Assembly: GCA_016748015.1 (NCBI GenBank)
Contig: JAAOMT010000519.1
Location: 140,046 to 204,045, forward strand
Direction: 5' to 3'
DNA: 64,000 bases
Origin: Geosiphon pyriformis
Taxonomy: Eukaryota; Glomeromycota; Glomeromycetes; Archaeosporales; Geosiphonaceae
The notes under the pieces were generated by a model. It searched no databases and was not told the origin of the DNA. It saw nothing but the letters and a program-made list of their open reading frames with translations. Position numbers and translations under genes: made by a program. Below, piece by piece: positions 32,837-44,296 of the stretch (position 1 is its first letter; every line of letters starts with the position of its first letter).

Positions 32837-33133
32837 ATGGGTACACGTCCTTATTTCTGTCAAACAAGATTTTGTTCAGCATATTGAAAAAATAATTGGG
32901 ACCACAAAAAAATCAAATGAGGAAAAATGTGCGTCTTTATTTACCGATCCGATTACAACATTACTTTCTTAAAATTTTTCGGCTTTTGTCTTTCCTGATT
33001 AGCTAAATAGAGAATTACTTGAAGTTCTTAAACTAAATGATTGCTGAGGATATATTTAAGAGTAGCATTGAGGAATGAGAAGAGAAACCTTTTTTATTTC
33101 TGCCAAATTCATTAAGAATTTATTCAAGATATT

Positions 33134-34045
33134 ATGCCAAATATAAAAGACACCTCGTCATTAGTTACGGAGAAGCAGGTTAAGAAATTCCTGGAGCAAG
33201 AAGTTATCAATGATGAGTCAAGTAGAAATAAAATAGATTTTAATAGTATTAAACACTTGGAGACTCTTTATCTTTATAGTACTCCACTTAAACTACCCTC
33301 TTCATGTAATGAATTTATTTCTAGTGCAAGTGATCCAATACCTTATCTGCGATATATCAAAACTCTTCACAAGAATGGTATCATTATCATCACGCTGGGG
33401 TACGATGACGATGACGGTCTTACATTACAAAAAATTGTTGATTTTATTGGAATCCCTCATAAACATGACAATAAAGGAACCGCGATGTGGGACATTAAAA
33501 GTCTTGAAAAAAATAACGAAAAACACGTTGCCAGATCGCACCAACTCAGCGAATTTACTTTACACACTGACTGTTGCTATGAGGAAAACGTACCAGATTA
33601 CTTTGGCTTATATGTTGTACAGGATGACCAAATGAATGGTGGAAAAAATTTAGTGATTGAGAGTATTGCTTTATTACAACATTTGTCCAAGAAATCATTC
33701 GACATATTACAAAATCATCAAGTTAAAGTGTTAGTGCCAGGAGAATTTAAGAAGGAAAAAGAATTTATAAATACATTCATTCTTGACAAAGAGCTAGGCA
33801 TTAGGTATAGACGGGAAATCATCGATTCTACAAGCCTAACCACAGAACAAGAAGAAGCAATTGATGAACTCGAGAGACTGATTTACTCACCCTTATTTAG
33901 TAGATCTCTGACTTTAAATAGAAGGCAAATACTTTTGTTAGACAACAAACGTTATCTTCACGCAAGAACCGCGATAAAAGACAAGAACAGACACTTAAAA
34001 CGAATTAGATTTTTTTCAAACGAAATCAGAATGACAATAACTTAA
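33134..34045 (+). CDS. TauD/TfdA-like Fe(II)/2-oxoglutarate dioxygenase, 303 aa
   Basis: A single uninterrupted exon from ATG at 33134. The C-terminal two thirds have the TauD/TfdA layout: GIIIITLG near residue 82, the metal motif HTD at 144-146 in FTLHTDCCYE, PDYFGLYVVQDDQMNGGKNL (family strand with G-G then a hydrophobic strand), and near the end LLLDNKRYLHAR with the distal His276, then a basic strand KNRHLKRIRFF whose Arg would bind 2-oxoglutarate. The 2-His-1-carboxylate triad is complete, so it is probably active; the substrate cannot be told. Closest by layout to the amino-acid oxygenase and clavaminate-synthase-like branch, but this is a guess. Most neighbours have several introns while this gene has none, which would fit transfer from bacteria or a retrocopy. 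Confidence 0.85.
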   Translation: MPNIKDTSSLVTEKQVKKFLEQEVINDESSRNKIDFNSIKHLETLYLYSTPLKLPSSCNEFISSASDPIPYLRYIKTLHKNGIIIITLGYDDDDGLTLQKIVDFIGIPHKHDNKGTAMWDIKSLEKNNEKHVARSHQLSEFTLHTDCCYEENVPDYFGLYVVQDDQMNGGKNLVIESIALLQHLSKKSFDILQNHQVKVLVPGEFKKEKEFINTFILDKELGIRYRREIIDSTSLTTEQEEAIDELERLIYSPLFSRSLTLNRRQILLLDNKRYLHARTAIKDKNRHLKRIRFFSNEIRMTIT

Positions 34046-34263
34046 TCATTAAAAATTTGGTGTCCTAGTAAAACCCTATGTTATTAACACACATTTAATT
34101 ATAACATTTATTTCGTGAAAATTTTCTCTGTAATAAGACTGAGAGGAAAATAATATTAGAATTCTAATTTTAAAGCAATTAAATTTAATAAATTCTTATA
34201 TTGTGGAAATTAAAAATGATAGTATTAATAGGTAAAGCTAGTATAAGACCTTTTAAATATCTA
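34046..34263. other. Short intergenic spacer
   Basis: AT-rich; no feature seen before the Tc1 element. Confidence 0.4.
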
Positions 34264-34814
34264 CACTCGGCGGAAAAAAGTCATGGGACACTTTACATTT
34301 TTATTATTTTGTGTTCCATGAATGATAAAAATATCTATATATAGTAAGGAATGTATTAAAATAATAATTATTAATCAAAACAAAGATATAATTAACAATA
34401 TTTAATTCGCGTTTTTTTTATCAGCATAAAATTTTTCGGGATTTTTTTTGATAAACATGAATATTCAAAAATCCAAAGTTCAAAGGAAAGACTTGGATGG
34501 CTCAAAAACATCTCAATTTACTTTCTAAATGGCCAGCACAATCACCTGATTTGAATTCAATAGAGCATTTATAGAATTATTTACAAAAACAACTCAAAAA
34601 ACGAAATCTGCATTCTGAAAATAATCACAAATTATTTCTCGCGTTAGAAAAAGAATGACAAGCAATTCCATAAAATATTTAGTTACTAGTGTATCTAGAC
34701 ATATTGAAAAATGTATTAGAAAGGAAGGTGGACCAACTAGTTATTAAGTATTAAATAAAATAAAAAGTTATTAAAGAAATAATAAAGTGTCTCACGACTT
34801 TTTTCCGCCGAGTG
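34264..34814. mobile_element. Non-autonomous Tc1/mariner element, 551 bp, with TIRs and TA target duplication
   Basis: The ends are inverted repeats of about 33 bp beginning CACTCGGCGGAAAAAAGTC with two mismatches, flanked by TA at 34262-34263 and 34815-34816. Inside, plus strand, the end of a transposase is left: WPAQSPDLNSIEHL with the third acidic residue of the catalytic triad, then a stop where the family has Trp, and more stops. The first part of the gene is deleted. The near-identical ends suggest fairly recent movement. Confidence 0.9.
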
Positions 34815-34816
34815 TA

Positions 34817-35416
34817 TCTATGCTTAAGGCTTTTTTTACAACACCTATTTTTGATTAGGCCCTTTCCCAAAATGAGCAGTTGAATCTATTGAAAATCCTT
34901 TTTTAGCATACTTGAACGCAAAAGTCTCAGAATGGCACAATAGGAATTAATCAAATCTTAATTACTTTTGATGTGTGAACTAGAGATTTTGTTAATTTAG
35001 ACACAAGATCGAAGATTATTTTCTAACTGAAATAGAAATTTTTAAATTCATTTCCTATTTTAAGAAACAACTCATTCATCTTAGAAAAACAGGCAATTAA
35101 GGGTCTCCCAAAGGCAGACTTTCTAGAATGTTTCCATTATTTGATGCGTGAGACCTTCTTTATGGAAATCCAAATCGAATCCATGTTATAGCGATTGACA
35201 AAAGTGTTTAAAATCCAATTATTAGGCTTTCGTAGAAAATTCTAAATCTAGAAGTTCTCGTGCAGCTCACAGAAACAACAAATACAATAAATAGTAGAAT
35301 GCGATGATCCGGACAAGGTTTTTTATTTTACAAATCGAGATGCTTGCTTGATATCTTCATAAATAAACAAAAATTCCATGAAACTTTAGCTTTAATCAGT
35401 TTTAAGTAATAAATTT
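34817..35416. other. Intergenic, no gene seen
   Basis: Moderately AT-rich; holds the promoter of the secreted protein gene at 35541. Confidence 0.45.
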
Positions 35417-35424
35417 TATATAAA
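35417..35424 (+). promoter_or_regulatory. TATA box of the secreted protein gene
   Basis: TATATAAA about 117 bp before the ATG at 35541. Confidence 0.45.
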
Positions 35425-35540
35425 CACCAGCTTGAACCCTTAATGTTTCCAGGCCAACTAATAATCCATTTTATTCCGAGATTCGAAAATTGTAAATTTT
35501 ATTTTTCAAAATTTCTGACGTCTAAAAGAGATTTCTCAAG

Positions 35541-36317
35541 ATGCGATTTTTTTCAAACTTTAATCTTTTCGCTTTCGTCGCCATAGCCGGTTCACTTTTA
35601 TTTACATCCACAACTAATGCGTGCGAAAAAAGTTGCCAAGAAGGAATCAGTCAAGCATTTGCCGACAAATACGTCCTAGTCTCAACTCAATTATGGAGCC
35701 AAAATTTATACCAACAAATCCAAACAAAATTTATTCCAGATTTTAATCTCTTAACTTATATTCCGCAACCCGATGCATTAATCATCCAAGAAAATATTAC
35801 CAAAGACTTAATAACTAACGCTCAGACATTGGAAATCAATTTCGAAAAATCTTTACCAGCAATAATTCTAAGAAGCATTTTTAAGCAAGAACCAAAATTC
35901 AAAGGTGATTGCAATACTCCATTTCGTGTTAAACAACCAAAGTATCCAGACATATGGACACTAGAAGATTGTGTCAAGATGGATTACATCTGTGGTAATC
36001 CCCCATCGATATGTCATTTCTTGAATGATATTAAGAAGAGAAACGTAGAAAATGTTATAACGGCTTTAAAAACACCAGTACAGAATGAAACGTGGGTAAA
36101 TACTCTTTCTTTGGCAGTCAAGAATTCTGTGGCCAATAATATCCCCGCGTTGGCCAATGATCAAGTAAAACTTTCACAAATCGAGAGTAATGTAAAATCT
36201 GGTCTGAAAACTTTACTGAACAACTTTTTTACAAGTTTCAACAATTCTTTCTGTGCTGGGACTTCATGTGATGAATATGATACAGAAATCAAAACGAAAC
36301 TACTCACCTACCCTTGA
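35541..36317 (+). CDS. Secreted protein with paired Cys, 258 aa
   Basis: Single exon. A signal peptide (FNLFAFVAIAGSLLFTST, cut probably after TNA at residue 27) leads to a mature chain that starts CEKSC. Further Cys lie in GDCN, EDCVKMDYICGNPPSIC and SFCAGTSCDE, ten in all, fit for disulphides, and three NxT/S sites are present (NIT, NET, NNS). The chain is mostly helical by composition with long stretches without Cys. No catalytic motif is seen and the family is not recognised. Extracellular or cell wall location is likely; function unknown. GC-richer than the flanks and with a TATA box, which supports a real gene. Confidence 0.75.
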   Translation: MRFFSNFNLFAFVAIAGSLLFTSTTNACEKSCQEGISQAFADKYVLVSTQLWSQNLYQQIQTKFIPDFNLLTYIPQPDALIIQENITKDLITNAQTLEINFEKSLPAIILRSIFKQEPKFKGDCNTPFRVKQPKYPDIWTLEDCVKMDYICGNPPSICHFLNDIKKRNVENVITALKTPVQNETWVNTLSLAVKNSVANNIPALANDQVKLSQIESNVKSGLKTLLNNFFTSFNNSFCAGTSCDEYDTEIKTKLLTYP

Positions 36318-36770
36318 TTCTGCTTAATAAAATTTAGTTTATTGGTGGATGATATGTAAATTTATGAAATCACAGGGTTTGATAAACACTTTTCTTTTGA
36401 TAATTCTAACGAAATTTTAGAAATACATAGAATTTGACAAATGTTTAGAATATAATAATATTTTGTACGAGACAGTTATAATATTCTTTGAGTAATATAA
36501 CAAAATATCAGCAAACATCAGTTTTAGGTGCACTTAAAATGTGTTTGAATATAAACCAGTATATTCACTAAATTACCAAGGATATGGTTTCTACTAGGCC
36601 TCAATTATACATATTTATATTTATATATATCTAGATAAAAAGCAAGGTAAGGACAAATTCTAATGTTTTAATTGGCCTCACTTTCTAGTTAAAATTGGTT
36701 TCTCAAATAACTTTTATCTACAAAACAGAAGGGAAGGGTTGTTTGCTTGTATTTCGATTGAAGTATAAAA
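36318..36770. other. Convergent intergenic spacer
   Basis: AT-rich 3' flanks of the secreted protein gene and of the minus-strand membrane protein gene; no gene. Confidence 0.5.
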
Positions 36771-37980
36771 TTAAACACTTTTGGTTAGATCAACAAATTT
36801 CTCATCATCTATTCGGATATTTCCGTCATAACTCGGTGGTGGTGGTATCCAATTGTCAGCTGTTGGAACACCTCGTGAACCGTAGACAAAGTATGTTGGT
36901 GATAATTCTTCTTCAGGGGTGTTAGTTAGAGGATATGGGCATCCCATTTTGTCATTCATCCGATTAGCATAACAATAGATAATATAGGCAAAGTATATCT
37001 TGAAAACAGAGAAAATGATTGTCAATTAAATATGTTGTAATAATACTAAAACTTTTTCATTTTCAATTATTTACCTGAACCACCTGAAAGAATAAGTTTA
37101 GACCTTCTTTCAGTAAGAAAATGTTCACAACATGATTACAATCGACATGATTGCTTTCCTTTGAGTGAATAAATTCTTTCGAATGCTTCTTGCAATTATG
37201 AATTAAAGTTTTGCGACTATTGATGTCGAAGGTGAACTCAATTAGGCCAAGAATTAACAAAAGAAAATTTAAAACTGCAAAAACGATTGCCAAGTGATGC
37301 AACAGTCGTGCGTTTTCCTATGCATTAAAATCAGCGGAAGAAATTTAGTGAATTTATAAAAAATGCTTTAAGCTTGACCTTTTTTTTAAAAAACATTGGT
37401 AATCACATATACATACCTTGTATAAAGTTCGCAGTCCTAAAGCAGCAGTTACTGCAATTACTGTTGTAATGATACCAGATAATATATAGAGAACCTGTTC
37501 TTGCAAAGAGTGTGTAACTTCAAGAGATGGCATTTAAATGATTAATTTTTTTTTTTGAATTGAGAGATAACAAACACAAATTTCAAAATTTCTCGAGTAC
37601 TTACAGACTAACTCGGATATATAAGAAAAAGTTTTTAAAATTCCCAAAATCTGAGACATTATTTAAAAAAAAAAAAATTCTTCAGACTTTTAATATAACC
37701 AATCGAAGCTTCTATTTCCAAATTTTTAATCATTCAAAAATGAAAAATATTCACATACCAAATACATGAGCAAAATAACATTGACAATTGTTCGTTCCTT
37801 TAGACAACCACAGGTTTTTTGTTGTTTGAATAAGGTCAGATCTTTCTTGTCATTATCAATTATGGTGACATTTGATAAGGTATTGTCAAGAGCCAAATTT
37901 TGATCTCTATTTAATGGCAAATCATCCGGGCAGGTAATAGTAATAACAGGAATTGTACTTTGTGGTGATGTGCTGCTCAT
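36771..37980 (-). CDS. Four-helix membrane protein, 279 aa
   Basis: Five exons fit in frame: 37980-37759, 37650-37605, 37517-37417, 37317-37075 and 36998-36771. The ATG is at 37980. A cytosolic-looking N-terminus (about 55 residues, Pro/Asp-rich) is followed by a Cys pair (TCGCLKER) and four membrane segments: IVNVILLMYLILGILK, VLYILSGIITTVIAVTAALGL, LLHHLAIVFAVLNFLLLILGLIEF and FFQVVQIYFAYIIYCYA. Between helices 3 and 4 is a His/Lys/Cys-rich loop. The tail is Pro-rich (WIPPPPSYDG). The small second exon (46 bp) is supported by a GTAAGT donor and by completing helix 1. This resembles tetraspan-type proteins common in these fungi, but no named family can be given. Confidence 0.78.
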
Positions 37981-38059
37981 CTTGAGTGTTTGTAAGTGAG
38001 TAATAAATTTTTTTTCTTGCAAAGAAAAAGGGATGAGGTTTTGAATTTTTATCTACAGG

Positions 38060-38067
38060 TATATATA
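38060..38067 (-). promoter_or_regulatory. TATA-like box of the four-helix membrane protein gene
   Basis: TATATATA-like stretch about 80 bp before the ATG at 37980, minus strand. Confidence 0.4.
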
Positions 38068-38601
38068 ATTGTGATTCTGATTGGCGCTACGAAAAAAGGC
38101 CAGATATAAATTTTAATTTTAAGGGCTTTTATCAATTTATCTTTTTTAAAATATAGGACTATGCTATATTACCAGTGGCTTTGATCGTGTTTTATCTGTG
38201 TACGTGTTGAGATGTAAACTTTATGTTTCCAAATGTTGGATTTGAATGATTTTTTTTGGTCAAGTAGAATCAATCGACCAGCGATATGGGAAGAAAGATG
38301 TTCAAACTTCGTACAGACAGAGAAAGTTCAAAGCCAGCTGAAGGAAAAGCAAGTTAAGCAAAGTCATAGAAAGAACATAATTGAATATATATTGGATTCT
38401 TTGATTTCTTCTTGATCAACGAAAAAGAAGGAGTCAAATTAAGTTAAGATCCTCGAAATTTTTTGAAACTGTGTTTCCATGTTAAGGCATGTTTCAGAGG
38501 TTAAATTGGGCAAAATTCGAGTAGTACATGCACTGAGTGGACACATGAAACTGATCGACGCCTTAATACAACATTTAATCATCCTGTTACATACATTATG
38601 C

Positions 38602-38637
<36 letters not shown>

Positions 38638-41600
38638 GAGCCAAATGCTTTGAAACATAGTGGCTTCTTTGTGTGAATAAAAACCTGGGCAAAACGCGTC
38701 TCTATGCATAATTATTCTGGAAAGTCATTCATATTTAATATCAGTAAGGTTAAAAAGAGCCTGATTTTCTTCGCGTAACGATAATTACTTACACATATCA
38801 TTCGGCTACGAAAAGTTTATTCGAGAAATTTAAGCCACATGAATCAATATATAGTACAATTCATTTTTAAATTTTAAAAAGAATTAATAGTCTTCTAACC
38901 ACATGATTTATTCATTTTTCTTAAAAATTGAAAAAGAAAGATAGCATTTTCACAAATTTATTTTATTTCAATCAAGAACAAAAGAGAGATAGGAAGTACC
39001 GGGGAATCAGTTCTGAATTAAGAATATTTTCAAAAGCTCATGAATTCTATCCAAGTTTCTTGTACTATATGCAATGTTATGTTTCCAAAGAACTGAAATA
39101 TGAAAAGCAGGAGATGAATCAAAAAATTTTGTGCTTGCAGATATTAAACTAACTTTAAACCCATGATAAAAATAGCTGCTATTTGTAAAATGGGGCTGGT
39201 GAAAGTTTTTCTATTTTTCACTTCTTTTAAAATTTTAAATAAAGTTTATAAATTTACACAACCGTAATATTTTTGTTATAGATTGAAAATTGGGTATCTC
39301 TGATTATATTAATTGTATAAGGAGCAAAGAAAATGGGATTGTTCAATAATTTCGGTAATTTCTTTGTAGAAAATTTAAGATTTAAATTACCAAATCAAAT
39401 CGAAAAATTTTCAATATCCCAATAGAAAAATATTAGATTTAAAAATATAAAAAATTTCTTTTCAAGTATTTGAACGTTTTAAGTATGAGTATAATTTCTT
39501 TGATATATACAAATAGACTAAGAAAGATATCAAAAGGCTATAAGATTATTGGCGATTTTCTTTTTGACTTGATGTTTATTAATTGGAAATAATAGCTATG
39601 CAATCAACTAAAAATTTTCTAAAAAATTGAAACCATTTACAAAAAAGTGCAGGTTCAAAAGAAAAAATAAAATATTTAGCCTGGTCAAAAATGTGTTTGA
39701 TTTCGCAATTGATTTATAGATAGCAGGGAAAATCAAACTTAGCAACGTTTCAAAATATGATAAAAAATTTTAATTCTTATAAATTTATCTGTCAAAAGTC
39801 TAATTAATAATACTTGTCACGTTTATTATGAATCGAAATTCTAAAGTCAATAATAATTTAAAATGTTTTTTTATTTCTACAAAATTTAAATAAAAAAAAT
39901 TAGTTATCGCTAATGCATAAGTTATAGCATATCTTAATAAATTTAACGTTCTAAAGCTACTTTTCAGGGTACAGGTTCAATAAAAATTCAAGATATTTTA
40001 TTTGGTGATTAAAAATGCCAAGTGCGATTCTAAATAAAATTTGAATTCTATGTCTCAGTCTATGAAACTCTGGAGATTCAAGTTTGTGTAAAAATTTTTC
40101 TTTTACAAATAGTTGCTGAGAACTCCGTGTTATATGTGTAAATTTTTTTCTTCTGATTGTTTCCTCTACACTGATAAAATACCAATGTTAGAAAAGATAT
40201 TAAAACCTCAATGACAGTTTGATAATTTCAAATTGAACCAAGATTTGATCTAATTTAGGTAGTTTGAAAATTTGAAAACTGACCAATTGGATAAATGATT
40301 AATTTTTTCTGTGAAAATTATAAATTTATTTATTTTTGAATTTAATTTTTTAAGAAAAATACTAGCCTTTTTGCTAAAGATTCAGTAAGAAACTAATCCA
40401 ACCTATATAAAAATATATTTAATTTTTTCTATTTCCATTATTATATAAATATATATTATCTAATTATTACTTGTTTGAAATTTTTTACAAAAAAATTGAA
40501 ACCCAATCTATTTTATATTTATGGTTTAAAAAATTTAATTTTGATTGCTTTGACAAATGAGAAATCCAAGAACTTCAAGTAAGTCACTTATTTGCTATTA
40601 TTATTCCAGGTACGAATATTGCTATTTTATCAAATTTATAAACTTCTTTTTACTTTTCAATGTTTTATATTATATCAAAATTTTATTATTTTCTGGAGCC
40701 AATTCTTTTATTGTTTCTAAATATTTATATTGTATAGTTATTTCCATATGTGTTTATAACGTATATTTATTATTCGCTCTCTAGTATTCAATGCTTTTTT
40801 AGTGGCTTTGTATTCATTACTCTATCTCTTCATAAAACTAAAAACCATATCAAATATTTTGTCAGCTGCTAAAAATTTATTTCAAACTTTACAACTTCAA
40901 ATAAGAAAATTATATATTTCGTGTCCCTTAGAATCATAATCTTTTATTCGAGCAATACGTCTTTTTAAGCGCTTCAAAGCGTTAGCATTTGAAAATTAAT
41001 CACTCAGCACTACCTCTAACTCTTAATAAAACAAATGGCTTATTCTTTATGTCTACGTGTGACGCTATTTCTGATTTTGCAATTCGATGCATCAAATTCC
41101 TGTTTAACGGAAAAATTTTTTACTTAATTCCAAATTTAGTAAAGGCAATTCTTAGAAATTCGTCATGGCTTATTTTTTGGTTGACAGAATAAAATGATAT
41201 AGATTGCTCCTATTACTCCTGAAAAATTAAATTATGCTGGTTAAAATAAAGAAGATCCTAAATAAAAAATCTTGACAAACCAAAAGCACTCAGAAAGGTG
41301 TGCAATCTACATGAAACAAGATTGAATTGATGATTGAAATTTAACATGAATTTAAAAATTTTTGAACATTTATTAAAACATACCACTTTTGAGTTTGTAA
41401 ATTTTGTGTTCGGATGAATTGGGTAATTGGCTATGCTTGAGATTGTATAAAAGATTTATTGTACCTTGGTTTCACTTTAATAATTACTCCAAGAGTTTCA
41501 TTAATTCCAAAACATCAGGCAATTAATAAATCATAATGAATTTGTAAAACTTAAAGTCTTAAAGCTAGATTAGAAACATATAGTAGTCTATTTATAAATA

Positions 41601-43000
41601 ATAATATATTTTTAGGTTCAAATTGATTATATATTAAATACCAATTTATTTAGTGTGGTAATATTGTATTTGTAATTATAATTGATTAATGTTGCTAATT
41701 ATTGATTGAAAATCTTTTTTTTTTTTTGGTAGATATTAAAAAAAGGTTTGCTATATTTTAGAGATATAAAATCAAGTTTGTTTTCAATTGAGTATTCAAA
41801 TAGTCGTAAAATATCTTAAGTTTTTATAAAATAAATTGGACAAAAAAGTTTTATAATTGTGCATTTTTTTGTTAAAGTTGTTACAATGTTATTTAAATTG
41901 ATTAAAATGATTAAAATAAAATAAAATGAGTTCTTTTAAGTAATCTGAATTTAAAAATGACTTATTTTTTGATATACATTAAAATTTTCACAAAAACTTA
42001 AAGCTAAATTAAATAAAAAGCTATAAGAATAGCCTAATAAATTTGTCACAAAATGTGGATTTTATTGGAATAAACTAACAGAATTAAAATAAAACTAAAA
42101 GTAAACATAATTAAGAATAAGTTAAAATAAAAAAAACAATAACTGGTGTTAATTAAATTAAATTTTTTTGTTAATACTAAATAAATTGTAGTTATTAATA
42201 AAGAGCTTGTTTGTTATAATTTTTTTATATCCAAATAAATAAAATAAATGTGAAAATTTGCAAATGCATTTTAAAATAGTTACTTACCTTTTGGTCCTGA
42301 TAAAGCATTTGGAAGAACTAATTTTTATAAAAAACCTGTAAATTACTAATCCGAAAATCTCGCATTTGAATTAATAATTAAATATTAATATAGTTTCAAG
42401 TTGTTGTTTCTATAAAAGTTAATTTGTTTTATAATAACTTTTTATTATAAAAAATGATTGGTAAATTTGAGAATTTTAGAGTATATAATAAGAAAAATTT
42501 TTAAAAATGAAATTTCTGAATTTGACATTTTTAAATTTAAGCTATGCTTTGAAATATGATCAAAAATACCTGAAATAACTCTTTTAAAAATGAATAATTT
42601 TAAATATTTTGCTGTAATAAAAAATTTTAAAATTAATTATTATTTTGTTAACGCGTTTTTAAAAAATATGTATTTGTTTCAATAAAAAGTGATAAATATG
42701 TTGCTTATAATTTCAAAATTTTTTATATTTAACAATAATTTTTTTGGATAACACAGAGCTTTTGTTAGAACCAAGAAAAAATTAGTTAAAAGTACATAAT
42801 ATTAGATGAACTGTTCTTGTAATTTACTTTAGTTCTTAACAAACTATTCCTTGATCTTTGAATTATCAAGACCGATTTGCAATTTTTTGAATTGATTCAC
42901 TTTATTAATGCTTACATTCATAGAGATAGCCTGTTGAAAGCATAAGGCTTTATTTAAAGTTGATCGTAAAGCAAAAGACTAGCGCAAAAAAACAAACTCA
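38068..43000. other. Gene-free 5 kb, ends in an AT desert
   Basis: Frames of 60-75 codons on the plus strand (38233, 38479, 38928, 40557, 40989) have no domain, no splice partner and AT-driven composition. From about 41500 to 42840 the sequence is almost only A and T. A (TTA)n tract lies at 38605-38637. Confidence 0.5.
38605..38637. repeat. (TTA)n microsatellite
   Basis: About eleven uninterrupted TTA units. Confidence 0.9.
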
Positions 43001-44296
43001 TCAAGTGGATATAAGTGACTGGTGCTGACACGAGTTTGGAATTTTTTGGGCCCAAAGCCTCCATATACTGTATTCGCTTTGATTTTCATTCATTTCCTGC
43101 AACAAATCTTTTTTAAATGGTTGAAATTGTTCTTTTGTAATTTTCAAAGCAGGTAACAACAAGCCTTTGAGGCCGTCTAAACCGATGTCCAGATCTTTAA
43201 GAGCTTCTTCGCCCAAAGAACCACCCCATGAGCCTATTGGAAATTCTTTGTGAGAAGATTGAATATCAGTAAAAAGACCAGAGCCTTTTATCCAGTTTCC
43301 TATTGCCGGTACTATTTCGGGCTCGAGACCTTGGTTTCTTATTGCTGTCATTGCTGCAATTTAATGAATTGATATTGCTAAAGTAAGTAATGTATTGTTT
43401 TTGTTATGTCAAACTGTAAATATTGAAAATTGTTATATAAACCTGTTTCTACTGTTTTCTTGGTAATATTTCCCATTTTATTTGGCTGAAATGCATGTTC
43501 ATCAATCTCAAACCATCCAGCTGGTTTTGTTACTCTCGCTATTTCTTTGATCACCAAGTTTTGCCATTGTACTATAGTGAAAGAAAACTTGACTCCTCTC
43601 ATAAATACAAAATCGAAGCTTTCATCGAGTACAGGTAAGGTATCAAGGACATTTGCCTGTAAGAAAGTTACATTAGTTGGTTTTACATGCTTTGGAAAAT
43701 TCGATAAGGTATCTATGCCGACAAAAGTTGATTGTGGATATTGATGTGCCATTTCGAGAGTCCATATTCCTACGCCACAACTAGATTTCAGCGATTTTTA
43801 AAATTATTAGAAAACTCGAATAATGATGCATCACAAGCATTAAGAAATTTCAGGCCTTACCAAATGTCAAGTACGTTGGCACCTTTTACAAGAGTTTCTT
43901 CCACTGGAGCAGAAAAATTGCTTTCCCATATGTACCTGAAACGATAATGCTGGCATATGTTTCGATCTTGTTCCTCGAAATCATCCTAATGAGAATTTAA
44001 CCGAATTGTTCTTGGTCATTATTCGTAAAATTTTAAGGTTATTGTGCATGTAATAACATCAAATTGTGAGACAATTTACAGGGAATGGATAATTGTGATT
44101 TTCCAAATTGGGATAAGCTCTTCTGTCTATTATCCTTAGTCCGTCACGATTTTTGACACTGAAATTGCTGCCTTTGGGACCTTTAGCATTGAGGGCACCA
44201 AGATTATTTCAAGTTGGCTTTACAAATTCTAAAAATTGCAATATTCATACCATTTCTGTCTTTTGATTTCGGTACTTTGGAAATCTTGTTGCCCAT
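43001..44296 (-). CDS. SAM-dependent methyltransferase with N-myristoylation signal, 320 aa
   Basis: Five exons join in frame: 44296-44251, 44180-44080, 43985-43861, 43780-43443 and 43353-43001. The protein starts MGNKISK, a good N-myristoylation signal (Gly2, Ser6, Lys7). A leader of the kind ...NYPFPDDFEEQDR leads into SNFSAPVEETL and motif I VLDICCGVGIWTLEMA (about residues 87-102), then FVGIDTLSNFP (acidic end of strand 2), VTFLQANVLDTLPV (motif II region), FDFVFMRG and AGWFEIDEHAF (motif III region). This is the class I Rossmann fold of the Methyltransf_25/LaeA-like type that is expanded in fungi. The usual D-x-G-C-G-x-G is here D-I-C-C-G-V-G. Substrate unknown. The lipid anchor suggests work at a membrane. 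Confidence 0.87.

Noticed and set aside
38233-39152. Three plus-strand frames of 60-74 codons
   Set aside because: No domain, no splice support, one opened across a (TTA)n tract.
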